64,000 bases of DNA from Chrysogorgia sp. JL179-B06 (Eukaryota > Cnidaria > Anthozoa > Scleralcyonacea > Chrysogorgiidae). This document shows, in pieces, positions 53,246 through 63,110 of the stretch. The translations under genes were made by a program, and so were the position numbers. How positions within the stretch are numbered: position 1 is the first letter of the stretch; each line of letters opens with the position of its first letter. Below the pieces are notes generated by a model. It made no database searches and was not told the DNA's origin. It saw nothing but the letters and a program-made list of their open reading frames with translations. The stretch is from NCBI GenBank assembly GCA_035772405.1, contig JAYKKM010000351.1:4033501-4097500 (forward strand), read 5' to 3'.

Positions 53246-54589
53246 ATGCTGGACGGAATGAGATTTGGGATGAAGGACAACTGGGAGCCTCAGAGGGGGG
53301 TATTGGGGACGGTGGATCAACTGCTTGTCGATAAGTGTATAATGGACGAGGTGAGAGAGCACAAGAGGGAGTTGGTAGTCGCGTTTTACGATTACAGGAA
53401 AGCGTATGACAAAGTCCATCATGACTGGATGTTGATGGTGTATGAGTGGATGGGATTACCTAAGTCACTTATAAATGTTATACGGAAACTGATGGGAAAT
53501 TGGAAGACAAGGTTAGAGTTGAATGTTGGAAATCACAAATGGCAGAGTAGATGGATTAGAATAAAGTGTGGCTTCCTACAAGGAGACAGTTACTCGCCGG
53601 TAGGATTCTGCTTGACTAAGATCCCAGTTACAATGCTGCTGGAGGAGACAAGAGGATATAGGATGGGACCCCCTGGTGAAAGATACACGAAGAGGACGCA
53701 TAGTCTGTTTATCGATAATTTGAAGACCTATCAGGAAAACCACAATCAGATGGAAGCCGCTAATGAAATTATCGTGAAAGCTAGCAACGATACAGGAGCG
53801 ATGTACGGGGTGAAGAAATGTGCAGAGATCATATTTAGAAGAGGAAAGATGATTAAAGGAGAGGGACTGCCTATACTGGAAGAGAGGGCGGAGGCATTGG
53901 ACCCAGAGAAGGGAGATGTATATAAATTCCTTGGAATAGAACAGGGAAAGCAAATAGATAAAGAGAAAGTACTGCTGAGAATCAAGGAAGTAATGCGAGA
54001 GAGGTTGGAGAGTCTTGTAGAGCTTGAACTGTATGATAAGAACCTCATAAGAGCGATCAACTGTAGGGTCATCCCAGTGGCAGCATATGTCATGAATGTA
54101 TGCCAGTTCACCCAGAAGGAGTTATATGACCTTGATATGCTGGTGAAAGGTACACTACGCAAGAAAGGTATGCTGGGCAGACAGGCAAGTGACGAGAGGC
54201 TCTATCTGAAGAGACAGGATGGAGGGCGCGGTCTGAAATGCTTGCGGCAGGTTTATAAGGAAACTAAAGTGCGTGTGGCAGTGTATATGGCATGTAGTCC
54301 AAGCCGCTGGATAAAGATTGCTTGGAAGAGAGAATACAACAGTGAATACAAGAGCCTGAAAAGCGAAGCAGAACAAGCCCTGCGTGAGTATGGATTGGAG
54401 GTTGAATTTAGAGAGGAAGAAGTATGGAGAGGTGGTGAGAAGATGGAGAAAGATTGGGCAGGATGCTGGACGGAGTTGAAGAAAGGAATGAAGAACGGAT
54501 ACATAGCGAAGCTGAAAAACGATTATAAGAAGAAAGCCATGCAGAGCCAAGTGTTTGTAGGGCAGAGAACGAGAGCCCTATGTGGCTGA
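53246..54589 (+). CDS. R4-type reverse transcriptase, open frame of 447 aa
   Basis: RT motifs in order: VAFYDYRKAYDKVHHDWML (motif A), CGFLQGDSYSPVGFCL (motif B) and HSLFIDNLKTY, where the catalytic motif C, normally xxDD, reads FIDN. The second Asp is lost, so the enzyme should be inactive. The thumb follows (KFLGIEQGKQ, RAINCRVIPVAAYVMN, QDGGRGLKCL). The frame starts inside the domain; the true start is lost to upstream breaks. Confidence 0.8.
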   Translation: MLDGMRFGMKDNWEPQRGVLGTVDQLLVDKCIMDEVREHKRELVVAFYDYRKAYDKVHHDWMLMVYEWMGLPKSLINVIRKLMGNWKTRLELNVGNHKWQSRWIRIKCGFLQGDSYSPVGFCLTKIPVTMLLEETRGYRMGPPGERYTKRTHSLFIDNLKTYQENHNQMEAANEIIVKASNDTGAMYGVKKCAEIIFRRGKMIKGEGLPILEERAEALDPEKGDVYKFLGIEQGKQIDKEKVLLRIKEVMRERLESLVELELYDKNLIRAINCRVIPVAAYVMNVCQFTQKELYDLDMLVKGTLRKKGMLGRQASDERLYLKRQDGGRGLKCLRQVYKETKVRVAVYMACSPSRWIKIAWKREYNSEYKSLKSEAEQALREYGLEVEFREEEVWRGGEKMEKDWAGCWTELKKGMKNGYIAKLKNDYKKKAMQSQVFVGQRTRALCG

Positions 54590-54599
54590 ATGCAAACAA

Positions 54600-55310
54600 C
54601 ATCACACCGCAGAAGATGGCTGGAATCATGAATGTGTTGGAGCAGATGGTGGAGACTCGGAAGTGGAAAGTGTCACGTGGGATAGGAGGCGAGGATGGAA
54701 AATGTAGATTGTGTAAGAAGTATGATGAAACTGTACAACATCTACTTGCAGGATGTGAGATCTTGGCAGGAACTGAGTATCTCCGTAGACATAACAATGC
54801 CTTGATGGTGCTGGCGGTTAGATGAGCTGTTGAGAGAGGTCTCCTCCCTGACAACACGGTATGGTATACAGTTAGATGGGAGAAAGGCCGAGTGCTGAAG
54901 GGGAATGGTTACAAGTTGTGCTGGGACTTTGAGTATAGGATGAGAAAGACCAGTTCTGCACGCAGACCAGACTTGACACTGGAGGATGAGAAAGAGAGGA
55001 AGATTTGGATAGGGATATGTCATGTCCTCAAGAACAGAACATCGAAGAAGCGACACGAACGAAGTTACAGAAGTACCAGCAATTGGTGTTTACAATCATA
55101 GAAAGGAGAAGCGGGTATAGAGTGGAAGTGGTCCCAGTAATAATCGGATGCCTGGGAGGTAGTATTGAGAAGGCAACAACAGCAGTGAAAAAGATTATTG
55201 GAGATGAGGAAAGTGTGATTGGAATAATAAGCACAATGCAGAGGACGGTGCTCTTTGAAGGGGAAACAATAATAAGGAAGGTGCTTGGCGGGGTGGTACA
55301 GACAGTGTAG
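54600..55310 (+). pseudogene. Zinc knuckle and restriction-like endonuclease of LINE copy C
   Basis: CRLCKKYDETVQHLLAGCE supplies the CCHC knuckle. Then RRPDLTLEDEKERKIWI (the PD...D core of a PD-(D/E)xK nuclease) and, after a frame shift near 55020, CPQEQNIEEAT, RSGYRVEVVPVIIGCLGG. R4-type nucleases nick the target to prime reverse transcription. A frameshift and a stop near 54823 break it. Confidence 0.75.
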
Positions 55311-55410
55311 TGGGACACAACGGGATCATGTGCAACTCGGTTACCGCCCAGCAATAGTTGGTGGGTGGATGCAAGGGCCAGAGTGTGTTGAGCTGGCTAA
55401 TTAATTAACA

Positions 55411-55433
55411 ATAATAATAATAATAATAATAAT
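55411..55433. repeat. (AAT)n array, 3' boundary of LINE copy C
   Basis: Seven to eight AAT units directly follow the LINE 3' UTR. Confidence 0.9.
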
Positions 55434-55565
55434 GCTAGTGAGGAGAACAGTGTTCGACATTTTATTACAAAAGGACTTGTATCTGTTATAAAATGTTAAT
55501 CAACAAGTCAGTTGTAAAAATCGTGAAACATCATGAAAAAGGACAGAAAAAGATAGTACACAAAC

Positions 55566-55683
55566 CTTCATTAATAACATGTTCTTGGGTCCATCACGAC
55601 CAGCTTGTAGTTCACTCATGAATCGTATAAGACGAGTCTTTCCACAACCTGTCTCACCCATGATGATCACCGGGATAATACAC
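55566..55683 (-). CDS. RNF213: RNF213-like gene, third visible exon (Walker A)
   Basis: A 118-bp exon with acceptor attttattag and donor GTTTGTG. It encodes CIIPVIIMGETGCGKTRLI and RFMSELQAGRDGPKNMLLMK. GETGCGKT is a complete Walker A P-loop, and the sequence around it is highly characteristic of RNF213. It joins the neighbouring exons in phase (one base completes an Arg codon; it ends in phase 0). Confidence 0.92.
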
Positions 55684-56275
55684 CTAATAAAATATAGTGG
55701 GAACTAATTAGCTGATAAATAGCATTCGTATCAACTTGGTTATCAGTATTAAACTTAATTTTTTATCTACTACGAATATTTTGGAAAGGTTCCACAACTT
55801 TTCCTAAACGCCACATATCCTGGACGTTGGGTTGAATTACGACCAAATAACAGCTAATCGCTTTCGCAATAAAATTGTGTAATGTGTTAAATTTGATTGG
55901 AATGTTATTAATAGGAAATAACTCAAATAATTAATTAAATACCGCACTTGTGTTTGGAGAAATATTGATGATACTCGTGCTACATATAGTCGAGGTAGTA
56001 TGAATATTTCGCCAAACACACGATTGGCTTGTTGCGTTTATTATTCTCGAACAGTTTTTTTTACTTATTTCCTCTAAGTGCGTTTATTGCATAAAATCCA
56101 ACTCTGATAAACCAATAGGGTTTCATCATTCAAATACAACATTACAGTGGATATAAAATTATTTAGATAATGCACCCACCTTGATGAATCAGATTACAGA
56201 GATTTCCTCGTGCATAAGAAAATATAGTAATAATAAAAAAATGTTATAATAATGAAAGCAGTAATTGTCTCCAAC
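55684..56275 (-). other. Host intron, no feature
   Basis: Unremarkable AT-rich intron between in-phase exons; nothing recognised. Confidence 0.7.
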
Positions 56276-56401
56276 CTGAAGCGCATATGGATTGCAAGAA
56301 TCTTCTCAACGTTATCGGTCGTAAGCTCGTACGTAGGATCTGGATCATATAAATCATCAGCAATTCCCATAACACGACATAAATTTGTTATGCGTGTTTG
56401 T
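56276..56401 (-). CDS. RNF213: RNF213-like gene, second visible exon
   Basis: A 126-bp exon with acceptor ttctttgtag and donor CAG/GTTGGA. It encodes QTRITNLCRVMGIADDLYDP then DPTYELTTDNVEKILAIHMRF, the block immediately before the Walker A motif in RNF213. Phases fit both neighbours. Confidence 0.9.
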
Positions 56402-56489
56402 CTACAAAGAAAAAAAGGAGACGATATTTTTATACGTTTCCCATCTATATCCAAATTTACATATAATATAAGATAAAAGATCAAACAAG

Positions 56490-56885
56490 AAGAAAGACCG
56501 ACATACATGCAAGCAGAGCTAAAACACATACAAGCAGAAAAATAGAAACACAAACATGAACGCAGAAAACAAAGAAAAGCAGATACCACAGACAAGCAGA
56601 AACACACAGAAACGAGTAATAAAGATAAGACAAGAATAGAGAAGACAAGAATAAAGCACAGGAAAGCAGAAAAAACAGATACGGAAAACGCAAAGAAGCT
56701 GAAATTAAAGACGCAAAGGCAGCAAGAAACACAGAAAAGCAGAAAGCACAGACAAGAACAAAATACAGACACAAAAACAAGTAGAAAACACAGAAAAAAT
56801 AGAAAACACATACACCCAGACATATAGACAAGCAGAAAACACAAACACAAACACAAACATAAACAAGCAGAAAACACAGATATAT
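56490..56885. repeat. Degenerate AAGCAGAAAACACA-type repeat
   Basis: About 25 diverged units of roughly 14-17 bp built from AGCAGAAA and ACACA. One strand is nearly pyrimidine-free, and the other gives artefactual Cys/Leu/Phe-rich frames. Confidence 0.7.
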
Positions 56886-56979
56886 TACGTCAGATGTCAC
56901 GTGGCGTCAACTAACACGTATGCAGTCTCCGTTGTTTTAAAAATTATTTCAATTCTACTTATAGCGTAGAATTCTACTT

Positions 56980-58272
56980 GTACAAGAGTACAAGAGTACA
57001 AGGGTACACGGGTACACGGGTACACGGGTACAAGGGTACAAGAGTACAAGGGTACAAGGGTACAAGGGTACAAGGGTACAAGGGTACAAGGGTACAAGGG
57101 TACAAGGGTACAAGGGTACAAGGGTACAAGGGTACAAGGGTACAAGGGTACGGGGGTACACGGGGGTACAAGGGGGTACAATGGGGTGCAAGAGGTACAA
57201 TATGATACACGGGGTACAAGGGGGATACAGGGGTACAAGGGTACAAGGGGGCACAAGGGTACAATGGGGCACAAGGGTACAAGGGTACAAGGGTACAAGG
57301 GTACAAGGGTACAAGGGTACAAGGGTACAAGGGTACAAGGGTACAAGGGTACAAGGGTACAAGGGTACAAGGGTACAAGGGTACAAGGGTACAAGGGTAC
57401 AAGGGTACAAGGGTACAAGGGTACAAGGGTACAAGGGTACAAGGGGGTACACGGGTGTACACGGGGTACAAGCGGGATACAATGGGATACAAGGGGGATA
57501 CAAGGGGGATACAAGGGGGATACAAGGGGGATACAAGGGGGATACAAGGGGGATACAAGAGGATACAATGGGGATACAAGGGGATACAAGGGGGATACAA
57601 GGGGGATATAAGGGGATACAAGGGGGATATAAGGGTACAAGGTTACAAGGATACAAGGGTACAAGGGTACAAGAGCACAAGAGCACAAGAGCACAAGAGC
57701 ACAAGGGCACAAGGGCACAAGGGTACAAGGGTACAAGGGTACAAGGGTACAAGGGTACAAGGGTACAAGGGTACAAGGGTACAAGGGTACAAGGGTACAA
57801 GGGTACAAGGGTACAAGGGTACAAGGTTACAAGGGTACAAGGGTACAATGAGGTACAAGGGGTATAAGGGGGCACAATGGGGTACAAGGGGGGTACAAGG
57901 GGGTACATGAGGTACACGTGGGATACAAGGGGTACAATGGTACAAGGGGGCACAAGGGTACAAGGGTACAATGGTACAAGGGTAACAAGGGTACAAGGGT
58001 ACAAGAGCACAAGAGCACTAGAGCACAAGAGCACAAGAGCACAAGAGCACAAGAGCACAAGAGCACAAGAGCACAAGAGCACAAGAGCACAAGAGCACAA
58101 GAGCACAAGAGTACAAGAGCACAAGAGCACAATAGTATAAGAGCACAAGAGTACAAGAGTACAAGAGTACAAGAGTACAAGAGTATAAGGGTACAAGAGT
58201 ATAAGAGCACAAGAGCACAAGAGCACAAGAGCACAAGAGTATAAAAGCACAAGAGTACAAGAGTACAAGAGT
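56980..58272. repeat. 1.3-kb satellite of 8-bp unit (ACAAGGGT)
   Basis: Nearly uninterrupted repeats of ACAAGGGT, with blocks of variants: ACAAGAGC (57670-57710, 58005-58230), ACAAGAGT (58150-58270) and an 11-bp form ACAAGGGGGAT (57480-57610). The order of blocks suggests local homogenisation. Frames of up to 437 aa result from the period and are not genes. Confidence 0.95.
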
Positions 58273-58483
58273 ATCTCCCAACTTAAGTGTTTTCCTTAAG
58301 AGAGAGAGTGAAAGTGAGAGAGAGAGAGTTAAAACTGTCATGGTGTACCTCAAACGGATTTATCTAATATTAATTAAAACCAATTTATTAGAAAATTATA
58401 ATAGTCACTTTTGACCTTTCAAAAGCTCCATTGCCATCGAAAAAGGTCGCGAGATTACATGAGATTACATGACGCAAATTTAC

Positions 58484-58678
58484 CTGTTCCAAGTTTCATA
58501 ATTCTCATCAAAATTTACGCCTTGAAGCTTTAGTTCCTCTCTCAATATCGGACTAATGATACGTTCTTCAAGCGTTTCGTTGTTCGCTGGGTTCAGTAGG
58601 TCTCCATTCCTACTGAGTAGGAATCCAAGAAAAGTCATGCTGTTGCAGTCATAGTTGAAGAAAATATAAGGATGGGGA
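58484..58678 (-). CDS. RNF213: RNF213-like gene, first visible exon
   Basis: A 195-bp exon with acceptor tttacag and donor CAG/GTAAAT. It encodes PHPYIFFNYDCNSMTFLGFL and, after the loop, ERIISPILREELKLQGVNF, DENYETWN, matching the region before the Walker A block in RNF213. It starts mid-codon, so at least one more exon lies upstream; I could not find it in 58679-64000. Confidence 0.88.
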
Positions 58679-59149
58679 CTGTAAAAATAAAATATAAATA
58701 CACTTAAAATATGCGAGTCAGTACTTTAAGAAAGTTACCTTCTTTAGTTACGCTTATAAACCAACAACGGAGACTGATTTGTTTGATTGTTGATAGGGGT
58801 GTCTAGCACGGCTGAAAGTTGGTATATTTATAGGTAGGTTGATATGTACACAAGGACTTACGGTTAGCGATGTATGAATTAAATTGAATTGGATTTAGAT
58901 ATTACATTTGAATTACATATATCTGAATGATCACATATCTGAATGATCACAAAATGTTGTAAAATTACAAGCTAAACTAATTAATTTAAGTAGATAAATA
59001 CGGGATATTTATGGATCTACAATGATATTTATCTAGGTCGTGATCCGAGAACATTTTGTGTTATCGTCTTTAAATAATATTTTTCAAAAGCGATTTTATG
59101 TTTATGAATATTTAAACAGTATTGGAAACTCGAGAAAACGAGAAATGAG
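58679..59149. other. Upstream intron, no exon recognised
   Basis: A short tandem repeat (ATATCTGAATGATCACA, twice near 58917-58950) is the only structure. Confidence 0.5.
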
Positions 59150-59452
59150 TTAAACAGTCGTTAAAACAAAACATAGCAAAAAGGATTGCGACAGAAACAT
59201 ATCAACAACGAGTAAAGCGAATCGATGTGCTGAAGCAAAAGAACACAAGAAGGGTTGAGACAGAGACATTTCAACAACGAGCAAAGCGACTCGAAGTGTT
59301 GAAGCAAAACACCGCAAGAAGGGATGAGACACAGACATGTCAACAACGAGCTGAGCGACTCCAAGTGTTCCAAAGAAACGAAAATAATGAGAAAAGTATA
59401 CAGGAAAAGGGGCTGCAGATATCCAGTATTATTCTCGCAATTTGTGCTTTAT
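59150..59452 (+). other. Open frame with 23-residue coiled-coil repeats
   Basis: The plus-strand frame repeats the pattern LKQNxARRxETxTxQQRAxR about three times with a 23-residue period (69 bp), then ends IILAICAL. Its repeats resemble the ARR-x-ET-x-QR repeats seen in transposon-associated and uncharacterised invertebrate proteins. No start or partner domain is visible; it is probably a fragment. Confidence 0.45.
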
Positions 59453-60879
59453 AATACTGCAGAATCGTAAGTGTTAGTATATATTTTGAAATTGTATGCA
59501 TACAGTATGTTTATTAATTTATTACATTTATCAATACTATGCTTCACAATGAACCTATATATATATATACTGTACAGTACTGGTAGTTAATAGGGTGCAA
59601 AAACGTTCAAACTATAGCTGTGTTTATACAGGTCGTGTTTATACAGGTCGTAATTGTAGGCCTGGCCTACAATTTTGTAGTATATAAACAAGCATTACTG
59701 TATACTGCTCAGTGTTAATATATACACTGCCATAGTGAATAAGGGAGAGATTGGAGTATATATGATACATGGATGATTGTGAAGCTCATATCCTCAGAAA
59801 AATAAAAATATTCCGTCCTATTACTGTTTAGAGAACGACAAACACTTATGTTAAGGAAACAACATGTGCCTTGATAAGGGTATTCATTAAATAACTAAGA
59901 CAAAGTTTAGCGAGAAGATGGCGGCTGTAAGAGGTACTTCAAACGCCTTAGGCGGCAGAATTTATTGTCATTACCATCAGTCTACTGTCACGTGAAGACG
60001 TATATTTGGTGCTTTCTTCAAGGTACGAGTTTGGTTACTTGTTATTTCAAATACACTTTCACTTGTATTTAGAAACTATAACTGTTCCATCGCGTTCACT
60101 TTTTTCTCGTATTCTTTAAGTTTTGGAGCGGCAATTATAGTTTATAATTATATACACGCAATTTTTCCAATGACAATGCCCAACTCGCCATGCACGGAAG
60201 ATTCTAATGATAATTATTTTTATTTCTTATTATTCTGATTAGTGGCTATTCACTTGTCAGGCGGATTTCAGACCGATCTGATGAGCGACCGTCTATAGCT
60301 TTTGGTTTGCACAGAACAGCAGTTGTAGATACAAATGCGCGATATAAGCGCTCAGACATGTTCTAACTATTAAAGCTACGGCGTCTTGACCTAATCGTAC
60401 GTATAGTTTTCTGCTTATCGCAAGGGATCAGTATTCTCGAGTTAGCTGCGAACGACATATCAAATTTTAATTCTGATGCCGTCGTTTCAGAGAACGAAAA
60501 ACTAGTGCTTATCCTTTTAGATCAGTGTTCCGGGCGAGTTGATATTGTTTGTATCACTTTACCTGCATGGCCGCGGATAATTTTTTGCGGATTATTATTG
60601 TAAACGAGTACGAGTACCTCCTGAATACTTTACCACACTCAGCTGGTGCCGAGATATTTTTGGGATTATTATCGTGCGCTAATTAACTAATACGTGCTTG
60701 CTTGCTTAATTTTCACTCGTTGAATATCGAGATATAATTAATAAGTAGTTGTAAATACGGTTGCGCGTCATGATTAATACAAATCAGTGTGATGCCTGAG
60801 GAGATCGGTGATGTTGTATTAATTGAATCCCAATTTTCGCTTCATTAAATGTGAACAGAGAACTGTTTATTGTATAGTC
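59453..60879. other. Noncoding, no gene recognised
   Basis: Sequence at 59570-59700 (TATAGCTGTGTTTA, GGCCTGGCCTACA) is a diverged copy of 61680-61800. No exon signal for the host gene is seen. Confidence 0.4.
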
Positions 60880-60919
60880 CCCTCGCCCGGCGCGAAGGCC
60901 GAAGGCCTGAGGGCGAGGG
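60880..60919. repeat. GC-rich hairpin
   Basis: CCCTCGCCC and GGGCGAGGG flank a 22-nt centre that itself holds GGCCGAAGGCC. It stands out in an AT-rich background and is probably a relic of a transposon or of a regulatory hairpin. Confidence 0.7.
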
Positions 60920-62363
60920 TGCTAATATCGAACGGCGTTTAGTCCCTTATCACGCGAGATGCAAGCGGTTCCTGATCTAGGATCCAGTTTAGATATTTAT
61001 ATATATTCAAGATCAACGGCCCCTGCGCGGCATCGGAAAATTTGGCCCTGGTAACTAGATATGGTAAATATCTGCATTTGAATTAATATTTAATTGAACC
61101 GTAAAATAAAAGTACGTGTTTTGTCGGGTTATACGCTGAATGAAGATTTGAGTTCAAAACGATCGTGAAAAGGCAGTGAAAATGCAATACATCGTCGTCG
61201 GAAGATGTCAAGTTCGTAAATCAAGTTTTATACGTGGCGTCAAAACTAAAGGTAAACCCGTTTTCGGTTTTTTAAACCAGTCAATCAGTTACAAAGATAG
61301 TTTTTCAAACGTGTCCGAGTATGTTATTCAGGCTTTTATTTGATGTATAGCATAATTTTCTAGAGTTAGTAGTTCAAAAGATATCGTCGTCTGAATTATC
61401 TAAAATATTTACTCGGAGTTTGTCAATCCAAGCGTCGTCGCTTTTTTCAAGCTGTTAGCTACAGTTACAAACATATTATTAAAAACAAAACCAAAACATG
61501 AGCCTGTCAATCAGACATCACGAAATCACTCTTTGAAGGGCTTTCGCTCGAAAGTGAATGGTCCCTACACACGATATACCAATAAATTATGTGCTTTATT
61601 ATACCATTGTTTCACTCGGTCACTTTGCAACCTCACCACAATGGAATAATTGCAATACTTGATAATTAGCCTATATAGTGAGTACCAGTACTGGTGGTAA
61701 GGATGTAAAAAAGTACAGATTATAGCTGTGTTTACACTGCAAGTCTATATGACCAACCAGGACCAACCTGGCTGGATGCCACCTTGGGCCTGGCTTACAT
61801 TTTACTGACTTTAATAGTCTAAACATGCACCACACTTGTTATAACAATCAGTGTTTATACGCTCATCTGATGGCATGCTCGTCTGGCCAATGGCTTAGTG
61901 TGTTTGTGTAAACATCTTTGTCCTGTATTAGGCCTAGACAATGCCAGTCCTAGGCTTGCAATGTATATATTTACACAGCTTTTGTAGATACTGTATATAG
62001 ATACTGTATAATTGGGTAGGTTAACACTCACTGTGTCAGGGGAACATGTTAGGGATTAAACAACTGGTATCATCTCACTGACAACAAGCAGCTGAAAGGA
62101 ATTTCATCTGATAATTCATATATGTATTGGTGAAATAATTAGATTAAGAAATATCGTTCTTTGTTGTATATTATGGGCTTTTGTCATTTCATTTTTTGAA
62201 ATTGTGTTACCGGTACTTGGATACCATTGAAATACTGGTACATGAATGTGCATAATTATATAATATTAATAAAAGTTAAGAAAGAGAAGTCTTCTAAAAT
62301 AATAAAAGGTTTATCAGGCTTATCAATTTGGTCTAGGATAAATTTAGGTATTGAACCTTTTGG
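60920..62363. other. Noncoding, no gene recognised
   Basis: Contains the diverged repeat partner of 59570-59700. Nothing else. Confidence 0.4.
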
Positions 62364-62497
62364 TATCTGCTTCTTCTAACAATTAGACAATAAGGAACAT
62401 GCAGGTTACATTATTACAGTAGGGTACATGTATCTGCTTATACTGATAATTAGGCAATAAGGAACATGCAGATTACATTATTACAGTAGGGTACATG
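62364..62497. repeat. 67-bp tandem duplication
   Basis: Two adjacent copies (62364-62430 and 62431-62497), about 85-90% identical, each ending ACAGTAGGGTACATGT. Confidence 0.9.
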
Positions 62498-62908
62498 TAT
62501 GTACAAGGTTATGCAGTCTCATGAATACAATTGTACTTTGAGTAAAAATATGAGTAAGCCACTGTTACTGTAAACATGCATGTTGAAATTTATTATTAAA
62601 ACCATAACTGACATAATTAACTTTAATTATGTAATATATAATTAATAAAATTATTATTTAAATTAATAATTATTAAAATTAATTATTAATTTCAATAATC
62701 AATTGTTACACAATTGGTTTCTAACCCTGCCTGCGAGACAATTTAGTGTTGACAGACTTTCCCACTTGGTTTCTGTTCAGTACACTACCCACAAATTGCA
62801 CCCAAAAAATAAGCAGTTTGAAAATCTGTTCAGTTTGGCAATATTAAAGCCTCAAACAGTAAGCGGGCGAGGGGTTGTTGTGTACACGTATTTCTAGTTA
62901 CTTGGTTA

Positions 62909-63110
62909 TTAGATGTGTGAAGATGATCGTTCAGGTTGTTGTAGTCTTGAGGAAGACTGTTGTTGGTGACTGACTTTTCGACAGCCTAAGCGGCGGTCAT
63001 CACTTAACTCTGAAGATGACCGCCGCTGAGGCCGTCGAAACGTCAGTGATCACCAACAACATTCTTTCTCAAGACTACGACAACCTGGACGATGAACTTC
63101 ACACATCTAA
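62909..63110. repeat. Palindromic MITE-like element, about 200 bp
   Basis: Arms of about 95 bp: TTAGATGTGTGAAGATGATC at the left is inverted at the right end (GAACTTCACACATCTAA). The centre is at about 63003, between GCGGCGGTCATC and GATGACCGCCGC. Confidence 0.85.

Larger units (their letters stand above)
52348..55410 (+). mobile_element. R4/Dong-like LINE, 5' truncated, between AAT arrays
   Basis: Coding sequence starts directly at the 5' array and the 3' UTR ends directly at a second (AAT)n (55411-55433). R4-clade Dong elements are known to target TAA repeats, which fits. The order is N-terminal helical region (52348-53240, with breaks), RT (53246-54589), zinc knuckle (54700-54790) and restriction-like endonuclease (54940-55310). 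Confidence 0.75.
46978..55565 (-). other. 8.6-kb host intron filled with LINE fragments
   Basis: The intron lies between the Walker A and Walker B exons. It contains at least six LINE pieces, a MITE and several (ATT/AAT)n arrays, listed separately. 46978-47190 and 47400-47737 show nothing recognisable. Confidence 0.8.
56402..58483 (-). other. Host intron dominated by simple repeats
   Basis: Contains a degenerate purine-rich repeat (56490-56885), the 8-bp satellite (56980-58272) and a short GA tract (about 58301-58329). The long apparent open frames on both strands are consequences of the 8-bp period. Confidence 0.85.

Noticed and set aside
56897..58353. Very long open frames (up to 437 aa) rich in LVPLYPCT or GYKGTRVQ repeats
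   Set aside because: They are produced by an 8-bp satellite, where all frames lack stops; no unique sequence is encoded.
58739..58773. A 35-bp mini-exon upstream of the first visible RNF213-like exon
   Set aside because: AG and GT borders exist, but the phase does not match the next exon and the peptide has no family similarity.
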